A stretch of DNA of 64,000 nucleotides from Chrysoporthe austroafricana. Its lineage: Eukaryota > Ascomycota > Sordariomycetes > Diaporthales > Cryphonectriaceae. Positions 1 to 10,082 of the stretch are shown in pieces (within the stretch, counting starts at the first letter, position 1; each line of letters begins with the position of its first letter). The stretch covers positions 4,712,001-4,776,000 of the forward strand of contig JYIP02000006.1 of NCBI GenBank assembly GCA_001051155.2, written 5' to 3'. A program made the position numbers and the translations under genes. Below the pieces are notes generated by a model, which made no database searches, was not told where the DNA came from, and was given only the letters and a program-made list of their open reading frames with translations.

Positions 1-1548
1 CTATCACCATCGTGTCTGGCTGTGCGCCATTGGAAAAACGTCCTGGTGAGTCGACGCCGCTGCCAGCCGTTCAAATCCGATAGTGCTAATTGTGTGTCAC
101 GACTGCTAGCCTTGTTAGGCATGACTATGGGATGTAGGTTTCATGATATGCATACTCTAGAAGAACCCTTACTGACATTGGAGCCCACAGTCCAGCAGCT
201 TGGGCTCGTCGTCGGGCCTATCATCGGGGGTGCTTTTACTACGTATAGCACTTGGAGATGGTGTAAGCTCGCACGCACAGCCTGGATGATACTAGAGTTG
301 GTACTACTAAACTGACCATTGGTCTTCAGCCTTTTACATCAACCTCCCCCTTGGCGGCATCACGATCTTTCTTGCTATTGTGCTCCGCATTCCTGAACAG
401 ACACCTAAGAAAAGCTTCCGATCGGTCTTTCCCCAGCTCTACCATCATCTTGATCTGCTCGGCTTCACCCTTTTCGCGCCAGCAGTCATACAGCTTTTGC
501 TTGCCCTGCAGTACGGAGGCAATGAATTTGCCTGGTCATCGTCTCAGGTCATCGGCCTGTTCTGCGGCGCTGGTGCAACCTGTATTGTGTGGCTCTTCTG
601 GAATCACTCCAAGGGAGACGCGGCGTTGCTCCCTCCAGCTATGATTCGCCGACGCACAGTCTGGTCAGCTGCCATGTTCAATGCATTTCAAATGGTGGGA
701 ATCTACGGTTTATTCTACTACCTCCCTATCTACTTCCAGGCTGTTTACGATGCGTCAGCCATTTTAAGCGGAGTTTATATCATACCAATGATTGTACCGC
801 AACTTCTAACAGCTGGCCTTACTGGTGGTATCTGTAAGTCTCTCTAAACTAAATAGCAGGTCGGCTATTATGAAGGTTGCACGTACTAATTGCAGTAATG
901 CAGTGCAAAAGACTGGATATGTGATCCCTATAGCTTTCATCTCGCTCATACTCTCCTCCGTCGGTACTGGCCTCTTGTCGACACTTCGGGCCAACAGTTC
1001 GATAGGAAGATGGGTCGGATTCCAAATCCTAGCAGGAGTGGGCTCAGGCGCCGGCTTACAGCTTGTATGTTTCTACCAGCACCTCAGCAGATGTACCTAT
1101 GCTGACAGGATTCAAAAAGGGTCTCATTTCAATCCAAGGAGTTACTAGTGGCGAAGAGCTATCATCCGGAATGGCATTCATGGTTTTTACTCAAGCACTG
1201 TTTCCGGCTATTGTCTTGTCCTTGTGCAACTTGGTCCTCGTCTCGAGTCTGAAGACGCAGTTGTCTTTGCACGCCCCGAATGCCAACGCAGCAGCCGTGA
1301 TTAATGCCGGTGCAACCAATTTTCGCTCCGTAGTCGACGTGGTTGACTTGAGTGGCGTCATTGAAGCATACGCTAACAGCGTCGATCAGGTCTTCTATCT
1401 TGTCGCCGCTATGGTGACAGTGAGCGGTCTGTTCATCTGGGGTATTGGGTGGCAGGATCTCCGAAAAAAGGTCGCAGATGCTGAGCCTTCGAATGAGATT
1501 GTTGCTACTGAGAATGGTAGTAAGTCGGGCAGCAAGGAAGGTACCTAA
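1..1548 (+). CDS. MFS transporter, DHA2 (14-TMS) drug-efflux type, 5'-truncated by window edge
   Basis: Membrane pump of the major facilitator superfamily, probably exporting a toxic or secondary metabolite by proton antiport. The first visible exon already encodes mid-protein sequence ([10 protein letters not shown]), so the N-terminal third lies outside the window. Exons read <1-45, 110-133, 191-262, 330-833, 904-1064 and 1120-1548, stop TAA. The joined frame gives the family landmarks [12 protein letters not shown] and FYINLPLGG (antiporter motif C and the following helix), then several hydrophobic helices and a hydrophilic Lys/Glu-rich tail. Four introns have clear GT...AG ends; the last (1065-1119) must use an AAG acceptor to stay in frame. 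With that intron the gene is intact. Substrate unknown; neighbouring NmrA and GST genes fit a detoxification or metabolite setting. Confidence 0.85.
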
Positions 1549-2110
1549 TGTCACATAAAGTGGCCCCAACAAGCAGTTCCCGCAATTATTTGTGTGGGGG
1601 CGGGAACGAGGCGCGCCATCTTTGACCTTTCTGGTCCAATGTAACGATCCATAATTTTCAAAACGTCCGGCAAGCTGTGGTGCCGAATTTGAATTGTCTC
1701 TGCCAATATTCTTCTTAGCGCCAACAGCACCCAGGCTAGGCAAACTGCGAAATCGCATAGGGTCATACATATGCATGGATTATGCTAGGATGACATGGGT
1801 CTGAGAATGCAGTTGTCGCTCACATGGGAGGATGGCCCCCATCGGATGCTGTACGGTGTAGCAGTCACACAATGACACTGCTTATGGTATTGATCCGGAC
1901 CTTGATCCGAAAACCTTTAAGTTAAGTGGTATTGAGTTTATCGCTGAGCAGAAGGTACAAAGCTAACGTGCCGCACCACGTCTCTGACGAGAATCAGAAG
2001 GGCAGGGACGGTTGTTTATTACGATCCTGTCTTAAGCACTTTTCAAAATTCGTCACCACCTACTCCTATGAGAAGCAAAATCTCGTATCATATTTTCAGT
2101 GCACGCAAAC
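1549..2110. other. Intergenic, terminator of MFS gene and promoter of NmrA-like gene
   Basis: No open frame with recognisable protein similarity on either strand. The two neighbouring genes lie in tandem, so the stretch must hold the 3' end of the first and the promoter of the second. No specific site is assigned. Confidence 0.4.
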
Positions 2111-3052
2111 ATGACAAACACTCCCACTGTGTTCATTACTAGCGCGACGGGCAGCCAGGGCAGCGCTCTGTGCCGTGAAGTCATCAAGCTTGGCTGGCAT
2201 GTTCGCGCAACGACGCGGAATCTGGACTCCCCAGCCGCGCAAGCCTTGCGAGCATCCGGCGTACATTTTACCCGTGGCAGTTGGGACGACGAAGAGGCTC
2301 TCCGTGAGGGGCTTCAGGGCTGTAATAAGCTCTTCCTCTGCCTGCTTCCCAACCTCGCCGACTTTGACCAGGCGCCCCGTCGGGCGGCGCTCATCACCCG
2401 CCTTGCCAGGGAAACCGGTGTTGATCACGCCATCGTGTCGACCACGCTCGGCACCTTCATGATTGAGAAGGATCTCGAACCGCCTGTTCAGCTCGGCCCC
2501 TTCTTCAAGGCGCATGTTCATAGCAAGAAGCGTGTCGAGCAATCTGTTATTGAAGGCGGGTTCGCGAACTGGACAGTGCTCCGTCCCGGCTTCTTCATGG
2601 CCAATTTTCTCGAGCCCAAGATCCAATTCGGGTATACCGAGACCAAGAAAGGAACCTGGACGAGCTCTATGACAGCTGACTCATTACTCGGACTTGTCGA
2701 TCATATCGATATAGCCCGGTTCGCAGCTGCAGCGCTCCAGGACTCTGGCACGTATCATGGCCGGAAATTAGCCATTGTCAGCGAAGAGCTACGGGTTCAG
2801 GAGGTAATGGACCAACTTTCGGAGGCTATCGGCGACGGCAGGTCCATTCAGGCTATCTTTATGACCGACGAGGAGATTGAGAAAGAGCAGGCTGCGGGAT
2901 CCTGGCTGTTCTTTGCTTCAGAGCCATGCGTCCGGTATTGCTCGAACTACACCAACCTTAACGAACTTTACAGGTTGCTTCCGGGGCTTCTGACGTTCAA
3001 GAAATTCCTCGCGCGAGAGCACGAGGCGGTTACGGAAACCTACCATTCCTGA
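2111..3052 (+). CDS. NmrA-like family NAD(P)-binding protein
   Basis: Atypical short-chain dehydrogenase/reductase of the NmrA/isoflavone-reductase-like type, 313 aa, intronless. The Rossmann start is clear: a beta strand followed by TSATGSQGSAL (glycine motif at residues 13-17), then a second strand and R35-type basic residues in TTRN, which favour NADP. Later landmarks are SKKRVEQSVIEGG and WTVLRPGFFM, typical of the family's substrate-pocket side. The start chosen is the ATG at 2111 (AACATGA context). An in-frame GTG at 2099 is not a likely eukaryotic start. Members act either as redox-sensing regulators (NmrA) or as small-molecule reductases; sequence alone does not decide. Cytosolic, with no signal peptide or membrane segment. 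Confidence 0.88.
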   Translation: MTNTPTVFITSATGSQGSALCREVIKLGWHVRATTRNLDSPAAQALRASGVHFTRGSWDDEEALREGLQGCNKLFLCLLPNLADFDQAPRRAALITRLARETGVDHAIVSTTLGTFMIEKDLEPPVQLGPFFKAHVHSKKRVEQSVIEGGFANWTVLRPGFFMANFLEPKIQFGYTETKKGTWTSSMTADSLLGLVDHIDIARFAAAALQDSGTYHGRKLAIVSEELRVQEVMDQLSEAIGDGRSIQAIFMTDEEIEKEQAAGSWLFFASEPCVRYCSNYTNLNELYRLLPGLLTFKKFLAREHEAVTETYHS

Positions 3053-4240
3053 AGAGATGAACAGACAAACAAGGCCGACAGATGCTTGCAGCACTAATAG
3101 TAGTCCAAATTTGATGTGGAGTTTGGCCGCATGCTGATTAGCAGTGCGTTTTCGTTAAAGCATGCTGCATGAGATATTGTAAAGAAGACAAAATATATTA
3201 AAATAAGAATATTCTGATTTCTTATTTCAACAAAGCAATCAACGATATGATAGCTTCACAGTATCAAATGGCGTACAGACAGTGAACTTGAGGTTACCTG
3301 AACTTCATCTTTCCGCGTGCTTAGCATCGGGTTTATGATACTGCTATGTACGACGGCCAGGGAGTCACTAGCCTAGCCTGTGCGCCGTTGCCAGGCCTCT
3401 GCCCTTAGTTTTGGATAGCCTCACCCAGCTGTCTGGCCTCTCTTTCTTTCTTTCCTTCCGTATCGTTTTCCACCCATTGCCTGTTTCCCATAGCCTACAT
3501 TTGCAACCTTGTATCGGGTTGGTTGCAGCTAGCTCAGCCCACCTACATTTGCAACTTTGTATCGGGTTGGTTGCAGCTAGCTCAGCCCAACGTCATGCCA
3601 GCCGTGCTAATTGAATGCCTCGTATTGTGGGCATAGGGACCCCACGCGCCAATTTGTCCCTCCCCCCGCCAAAAAAAATTGAAAAGAGAAGAGGTGTGGG
3701 AGCTGCAGAAACCGCAGCAAGGATGCATGCATGTTGCGAGAGGGAAGCAAAAGTACCAGTTGTGCTCCTGTATCTTAGTGGTACAATTGATACATCATCC
3801 CGATGGAACGAGCCAACTCCCCCTCTCTCCAAGCCGTGTCTCACCAACTAATGACACAAACTTGTCGCCTCCTTCTTTCGGCATAGTACATTCTGTAGCC
3901 GAAGGACCCGGCCCAGGCAATACGCAGATCTCATGTCCAATATTGGTTCATGAGACTGTCAGCTCCGCTGACCGGTCGACTGGTTGGCAAAAGTTGGCGC
4001 TTGACCATGTCACACCATTTTCGCCCCCAATACGACTAGAAACCGTTGCAGTACTTTGAGACTATGCTTGTGACCTGCTCTACCGTCAGCCCGCCTCCAC
4101 ATTTGAGCTCGCTGCTCCTCGCATTAACTTAAAAACCCACCACTTGGGACCAACTCACAAAGAACGAGTTTAAAAGAACGAGTTTAAGATCTGCTTGGCT
4201 GATTTACTGAATCCATTTTCTCTTCCCCATATCTAACACT
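3053..4240. other. Intergenic region with a duplicated 48-bp unit
   Basis: No supported gene. It contains the tandem duplication annotated separately, and just upstream of the GST start a short doubled motif (AGAACGAGTTTA, near 4160-4186) that could be promoter structure. Weak open frames here show no family signature. Confidence 0.4.
3494..3589. repeat. Tandem direct repeat, two copies of a 48-bp unit
   Basis: Bases 3494-3541 are repeated at 3542-3589 with one mismatch (CAACCTTG versus CAACTTTG). The unit contains GTATCGGGTTGGTTGCAGCT. It is non-coding and looks like a recent local duplication. Confidence 0.9.
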
Positions 4241-5268
4241 ATGGCTACTATCCCTCCTGAAAAGGCCCCTAAGCCGGGTTTGAATATTTACGGATGCGTT
4301 TCAGTAAATCCTGTCAAATTGGTTATTGCAGCGGAAGAGCTTGGGTAAGCAGTCCGATTGAAATATAGTACAAATAATCCATCTGTTCTATCAGCTGATA
4401 TTTCCAAGCCTTCTGTACAACTATGTCAATCTCGATATGGGCGCTCAGGAGCCTAAGGCCGAGTGGTATGCGACTATCAATCCGAATGGTCGTATGCCTG
4501 CTATCGTGCACGTTAAAGAAGATGGCTCCTCCGTAACTATGTTCGAAAGCGCTGCTTGTCTATTATATATAGCGAGCGAATTCGATAAGGAACACAAGTT
4601 CTCGTACTCGTTCGGTACCCCCGAGTACTGGAAGCAGCTATCCTGGGTAAGACCTCTTTCTAATCTTTGCCCCAGGGGGGCGGAGACAGTGTTTCACAAC
4701 TTAGGAGCATGATTTGACACTCCTCCACATAGCTCTCCTGGCAGGTCGCAGGCTATGGGCCTATGTTTGGGCAAGCCTGCTACTTCAACCGGTACGCTCC
4801 CGAACCGGTACCGTTCGCTTCTTGGCGCTATACGGCTGAATGTCGACGCCTCAATTATGTATTGGACAAGCAATTGGTAGGTCTGGCGCCAGCTATCCAG
4901 TTTCGCGCCGATGCTCACCCTGAACGTAGTCTGGATCCCCCTTCGCAGCCGGAGACCGCTTAACCGTCGCCGACTTCGCTATCTTCATCTTCGCGCACTC
5001 GAGCAAGTGGTGCGGCGTAGATATCAACGAGTATCCTCACGTCAAAGCGTGGCATGATAAGCTAGCAGGGAGGCCTGCCTTCCAAAAGGCACTACAGGTT
5101 CCAGTCCCGTACCCGTTTAGCGATGAGGCTGTATCAAACCCCGATCCCGAGGCTCAGCAGTTTTACAGTACGATCCGAAAGTATGGTGGCCAGATGATCA
5201 AGGGAGCAACGACTGAATGGGCGGCTGAAATTGTACATGTGCCTTCAGACCATGCCAACTACGAGTAG
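4241..5268 (+). CDS. Glutathione S-transferase, Ure2p-like class
   Basis: Soluble GST, predicted 270 aa, conjugating glutathione to electrophiles or reducing peroxides. Exons are 4241-4344, 4409-4646, 4745-4876 and 4930-5268, with introns of 64, 98 and 53 bp; all phases agree. The N-terminal thioredoxin-like domain (residues about 14-95) has the cis-proline loop NPNGRMPAI and the glutathione-contacting ESAACLLYI. The C-terminal helical domain carries GDRLTVADFAIF, the conserved N-capping box of GSTs. Length is close to fungal Ure2p-type enzymes, though without the prion-like N-terminal region of yeast Ure2. Proximity to the MFS and NmrA genes suggests detoxification, but no operon-like link can be claimed. 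Confidence 0.9.
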
Positions 5269-6394
5269 GCGGCTCATATCCGCCAACGCGTACTGTCACT
5301 CTTTTGAGAAGTAGAATGGAAAGTAGGTAAGCAGTTGAATTGAGCTTGTGAGTATGTAAGAAACACTCTATAGAATCATGCTCGCTGAATGCTGTGGAAG
5401 TGCAATGCAAATAGACTTTTCGATTCTCTCAAATGTATCAAGTAAGCGAGAGCAGCCATAGGTCCTGTGAAGGGTAGGTATTCAGCAGCTGATATGAGAT
5501 GGATATTAGTTCTGGACCTTGTTCTACTCCTCCCTGGTGCTCTCGCCATGGCCAGAGAGCTGAGTAGATAGCCGACGCCGTATAGTTAAGGTGCTCCTTG
5601 CTGCTTCCGCCATTGATTGTAAGCATAAGACAGAAACGGTCTGCCTGTTAGATGAAGCCATTTTGCAGGAATGAGGGGACGCAAGACGGCCTCGGATGGC
5701 CGAATATGGGAACCGCAAGAGGCTGTTGGAAACTGGAAAGAGAAGGGGGTAAGCCGCATTTCGCACCTCAGAGAGCATCGAAATGATACGCCACCCAACA
5801 ATTGGTTTGGTCGCACTGTCCTGAAAAAAAAAATAGTCATTCTTTGCCGACCAACGTTGACTGCCTGCAGGGGTTCTTATCCTGCAGTTGGCGTAGTACC
5901 GTGCATATTATGCGTGTATTGGGAGATATGTTTATTCAATCCCGCACTATTATAGTAACGTAGGGCCGCATCCTTCTTTGTGTCAATGTTCAGTATCATC
6001 GGACATCATGCCCCTAATCCTCAGTTTAGATCCACCTGTCGTCAATGGGCCTTTTTGAGGCTCCGATCCTTGCTACTCCAGCTCGTCTGATCTCCTGGAT
6101 ACATCTCTGCAACTAACTACTCTGTACTGCTTAATCATACAACATGTGTTGAATATTGACAAGGCTCTCAGGCACCCTCTCTCTGGCACCCTGGCCTGCT
6201 AACCTCCAGATTGCCATCACGGTTTCCTATTTAAGAAACCGCACTAGCCTCTGAAAAGGTGATATCGATGCCCAACAAACTCTATCGGTCGAAAGGAAAG
6301 GCAAACGGGCCAAGGGAAAGACAAGCTGTATTTCCAGACCCTCAGAGGGCCAAAGGGCCCTCTATATAAGGGCGGCTTTCCTCCCTTCCAAATA
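5269..6394. other. Intergenic region
   Basis: No gene supported. Short open frames on both strands lack recognisable domains. The right end abuts the TA target site of the pogo-like transposon. Confidence 0.4.
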
Positions 6395-6449
6395 AGTCAA
6401 AGCACCCATAAGTGGGCCACCCCCACTAGTGAGCCACCCTGGCCAGCTA
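6395..6449 (+). repeat. Left terminal inverted repeat of the pogo-like transposon
   Basis: Begins AGTCAAAGCACCCATAAGTG and matches the reverse complement of 8425-8479 at roughly 52 of 55 positions. It is preceded by TA. Confidence 0.9.
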
Positions 6450-6559
6450 CATATATATATATATCATATATTTGATTTCTTTACTACTCCTCCATATCAG
6501 CAACTACAATACAGTCCTTTTCAATAATAGATAATTCGCTATCGCTCTATTTACTGGAA

Positions 6560-8262
6560 CTATTTACATCCTGATTGGCCTCTTTTTGAGCCCTCTGGAT
6601 AGCTTCGATATTAGCAAACCTGGAATTCGGGCTGGTTTCTACTTTCCTTCTTTTTCTAGGTCTGATAGTTTCAATTTGGGTCTCTAGGGCCTGAATTCTT
6701 TGGAAGGCATAGGCCAATAGAAGGTCTTTCTTGTCAAACCCTTTAATTATTTTTCTGGATAGAATGCGCTATGCTAGCGATAGTAAAATCTGGGCTTTAA
6801 AGCGATTCAGCTAGTCTTTTAGGTCTTAAGCCTTTCTGGGCGTTATATATATATTTAATTCGTTCGAAAAGAGTTCCGGAATTAAATTTGCTGCTATCGA
6901 AAGCTTTAAGCTCGAAGAAATGTAAATCTGGATATATTATTAAGTATTCTCGAGAAAAAGAAAGCTGAAACGCAATTTGGCATAAAAGATAGGCTAACGA
7001 TTTGTAGCTTTCTATCCAGACTGTATATTCTGGCTTGAAAGATTTTCTATCCGGGCTAGATAATAATTTTTAAAGAAAATCCTTTTCCTAGCAATTATTG
7101 AATTTCCTTATTAGCTTAAGAAATTAATCTTTTTCTGATAGGCCTTTTTGAAAGAAAAGAAAATGCTTAAATCTAAAAGTTGAAAAATATATAAAATATA
7201 AAAAGTGTCAGGGAGCGAAATAATATTATTAAGACTTGGGGTCCAGAGCGGGATATGCTGCGAGACCGGAGCTAGGGAGCCGCGCGGGAGCACGAGAATG
7301 CGGCCATTATGGCCAATTCTAAGGAAAAAAACGTATAGCTAAGACTAGTTTAATAAGCGAGAACCAAGCAAAGGCGCAGCGCAAGAGCAAAGCGGAAGAT
7401 TCTAATACGGAATAAATATAAATAGGTATGAAAAAGATAGCAAACTAAAGGAAAGGAAGGGAGGGACAGGTTCAGTAATCGTCCTTCTAGCTATCTAGCT
7501 ACAGTTATATTGCTTGGGAGCATCTCATACTCTATCACTTCACTTGCATCCAATAACCCTAACAAAAGGCAAATAAAGTAATAGAATATTATTTTGGAAA
7601 TATTCCTATATAAATTCAGCTATTATATAGCTGTTATAATTATTTAAGATTAATAATTTAATTTCGGAAAGGTTATCTGGCTGGCTATTCGGAATAAAGA
7701 TCTTTTATAGCTATTCGAATGCCATATTATTATCCGTTTAGCTGTTTTTCGTAATAGTAAATTGCTAGCTTCTGAAAGGTTTTATATCTAAAGGAAACTA
7801 TTATTGCTATACAAATTTTCTTTTAAATATTATTATAGAAAGAAGAGAAATGCTGGCAGCTAATATGTATTCGAGAAAAGAAGTTTAAGCTCGAGAACTA
7901 GGCTCTTTTTTCTGTATTGGATATGAAAAAGACCTTCCCAGGACTAAACTATTCTCTCTTTAGCCTTTAATTATTCCAGCTTCGTCTATATTCTATCTTT
8001 TAGCTGGCTTGATTAGCTAAAGGCGAAGCATATCTAGCAAACGGAATTAATATTGAATTATTTCGATTATAGCCTTATTGGTCCGGGCTAAAGCAATCTG
8101 ATAAGCCTTTCTAACCTGTATGCCTGGATTTTGCTATAAAAAAGATTTAGTCTATCTCTTCCCTAGAAATTAAGGGTCCTTTCTGATAGATAGGATCTTC
8201 TGAATAAAGATCCTAAGATCTGAATGGCTAGGCGAAAGCCCTAAGCTTTCTTGCAAAAGAAT
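6560..8262 (-). pseudogene. RIP-degraded pogo-like DDE transposase
   Basis: Read right to left, translated segments match the pogo/Fot1 transposase order. There is an N-terminal DNA-binding region (about 8260-8050), DDE-core segments (about 7980-7570) with the motif LLILNNYNSY where the family has LLILDGHGSH, then the LDLSIF...LKKAY segment (about 7190-7110) beyond the solo LTR. A basic C-terminal tail (about 6760-6560, KRRKV) is followed by FANIEAIQRAQ. Stops interrupt most segments, chiefly TAG at expected Trp codons. The C-terminal tail is still open. No function remains. Confidence 0.8.
7206..7564. mobile_element. Solo LTR inserted in the pogo-like transposase
   Basis: A 359-bp segment starting TGTCAGGG and ending CCCTAACA, the paired TG...CA ends of an LTR. 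It is flanked by AAAAG (left) and AAAGG (right), a 5-bp target duplication with one G-to-A difference. It interrupts the transposase exactly where its coding similarity breaks. It is richer in GC than the surrounding sequence in its middle (about 7260-7310). No internal retrotransposon sequence remains, so it is a recombination scar. Confidence 0.75.
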
Positions 8263-8424
8263 CCATTCAGCTAGCTATTATTCTTAGTCAATAGAGAGCC
8301 TTTATTTTGATTCGTAAGCTATTTTACGGCATTCCTTCTTAGCAAGGCGATATTGAAGGGTAGCTCTCAGAACCCCTTATTCGATCGAGGCTTTCCGTAT
8401 ATAGGGGTGGTTAAATTGGCGGTA

Positions 8425-8479
8425 TAGCTGGTCAGGGTGGCTCACTAAGGGGGGTGGCCCACTTATGGGTGCTTTGACT
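8425..8479 (-). repeat. Right terminal inverted repeat of the pogo-like transposon
   Basis: Ends with CACTTATGGGTGCTTTGACT followed by TA. It is the inverted partner of 6395-6449. Confidence 0.9.
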
Positions 8480-8535
8480 TAGTTCAGCTCGTCAAGCTTC
8501 AATATACACTCGTTCGTTCCCTGTAAAACAACAAC

Positions 8536-10082
8536 ATGTCCCGTGGTGCAGATTATACACCCTGGCCCATGCCAGGCTATGTTCCTCCTAAACTGTTTGA
8601 CGACGAACCAACAGAAGATGCCCTCGACCGCACGGTCGACATCTTCAACAACCGCTATTTCGAGCGAGAGTGTTTCTTGCCCAAGAGTCCTGTCGCCTTC
8701 TCGCTTTTCCCGTGCCTGCCTAAAGAGCTTCGGCTCAAGATCTGGACATGGCATCTTCGCCAGCGCCGTTTCCTCAGCGTGCTCTTGGAAGACAAGATAT
8801 CAGCCCAACCCAGCACGCCGAGCGCAGAAGCGGCAGCGGAAGCCAGCATCTGGTACAATGGCGGCAATAACGATGAATTCGGCGCACTAGCCTCCGCTGA
8901 GAACGAACCATTCGAAAGCGCCGCTACTGAAGCAATGGCTGCCAATGATACGCTATTAGCCTCGCCGCAATTATCTATAACATTCCTCGTTCCTCCTATA
9001 CCGCCAATACCTGCTTTGCCATTGGTATGCTGAGAATCCTATTATATATTTAAGGATTTCTATCGCCTTCAACTCCTTTCATATATTAGAATTCCTTCTT
9101 TATATACGGCAAGCGGCTATGTACAGAAATATACAAATATATATTTAAATCCCGATTTCGACGTCTTTTCGATTCAAACGCCAAATCCGGAATATATTAT
9201 TACACGCAGTCTTCTTCCTTTATTCATACACACGCTATTACAATGCGATTTTTCTCCACCACATCGCCGGTTCGGCCTTCGCCATCTCTGCCTTGATCTC
9301 AGGCTTGATAGCTTGACTGAGAATGACGATCCCGGTTCGCTTCCTCCTGATGTGCTTGCCTCGGTTCGCCTTACGATCTCACATCTACAATCTCTCTACC
9401 TGCGGCTGACCGCTAATAACGACGAGCCGCGCCTGATGGACGGGCCCTTGGCCGGTGGCCGGCAAGGGCTTGTATGGTACAATGCTAGCATGCCCATTCT
9501 GCCAGCCCCTTTGTGGGGCTATTCAGGAATAGTGCAATGTGCCGAGGGCGGTGATCCACGGCTTGCCGGGCCTGAGGGTGCAGCAGATCTACGCCAGGTA
9601 TGGATTGGCACCCAGGTGCGCCCCTCGCTGGATGTTTGGGCATGGCAAGAGCGTGTATGGGGAGTGCGCATGGGTGCTAAGCTAGCAGCTGATAGCTGTG
9701 TTCGTGCTCTGATTGGCATGGCTGGTCAGGCTTTGGAACGCTCCTCTGTTCCGCCTTACAACTGTACCCTTCAGCGCGCCTTGCATAGAGAATCTGCTAG
9801 ATGGCTCCACAAATTGGACCGCAAGGAACTTTTGGGGATGTTATGCGCAGCTTTTTGGAATGGTCCCAGCAGCGTTTTCTCCCTGGCTATAACGATGGTC
9901 CGGGGACTAGGCCGGAGGAATGGCTGCTCAAGCGCCAACCGCATACCGCTATCGGCTTCTGGCTGATAGATCCATTAAAACTGGGCGCTGCTGAAACTAT
10001 TGGAGTTCCGAGGAGAAATATAGTCGACCCTAGCGGGTGTAAGGATGCTATCGAATTGTGGGCATTCAAGAATCGCTATTGA
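8536..10082 (+). pseudogene. Broken 2EXR-domain protein gene
   Basis: Encodes a protein of the fungal 2EXR family (function unknown, very abundant in Pezizomycotina). The ATG at 8536 opens a frame with the family signature FPCLPKELRLKIW at about residues 54-66. The frame meets TGA at 9031-9033 exactly inside the conserved VCxES motif (VC-stop-ESYYIFKDFYRL) and then stays open in the same frame to 9966. This points to a single Arg (CGA) to stop change rather than an intron; the only GT-AG pair around it would be 30 bp. The C-terminal family-like block (AIGFWLIDPLKLG) lies in another frame (9801-10082), so a frameshift near 9790-9880 is also needed. The transposon TIR ends 56 bp upstream of the start. 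Confidence 0.78.

Larger units (their letters stand above)
6395..8479 (-). mobile_element. Degenerate pogo/Fot1-type (Tc1-mariner superfamily) DNA transposon
   Basis: A 2085-bp element bounded by inverted repeats of about 55 bp and flanked by the dinucleotide TA (6393-6394 and 8480-8481), the target duplication of this superfamily. The interior encodes, on the minus strand, a DDE transposase with many stops. A solo LTR of 359 bp plus its 5-bp duplication interrupts it; removing that leaves about 1.72 kb, normal for Fot1/pogo elements. The substitution pattern (TGG to TAG, Gly/Asp/His codons to Asn/Tyr) is what RIP produces. The element is dead and lies about 56 bp upstream of the broken 2EXR gene. 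Confidence 0.88.

Noticed and set aside
1062..1120. Apparent frameshift in the first MFS gene
   Set aside because: A 55-bp intron 1065-1119 (GTATGT...AAAAAG) joins LQL to GLISIQ in frame and fits the family, so no lesion is needed.
7111..7293. 60-aa minus-strand ORF
   Set aside because: It is a chimera of solo-LTR sequence and the pogo-like transposase, not a gene.
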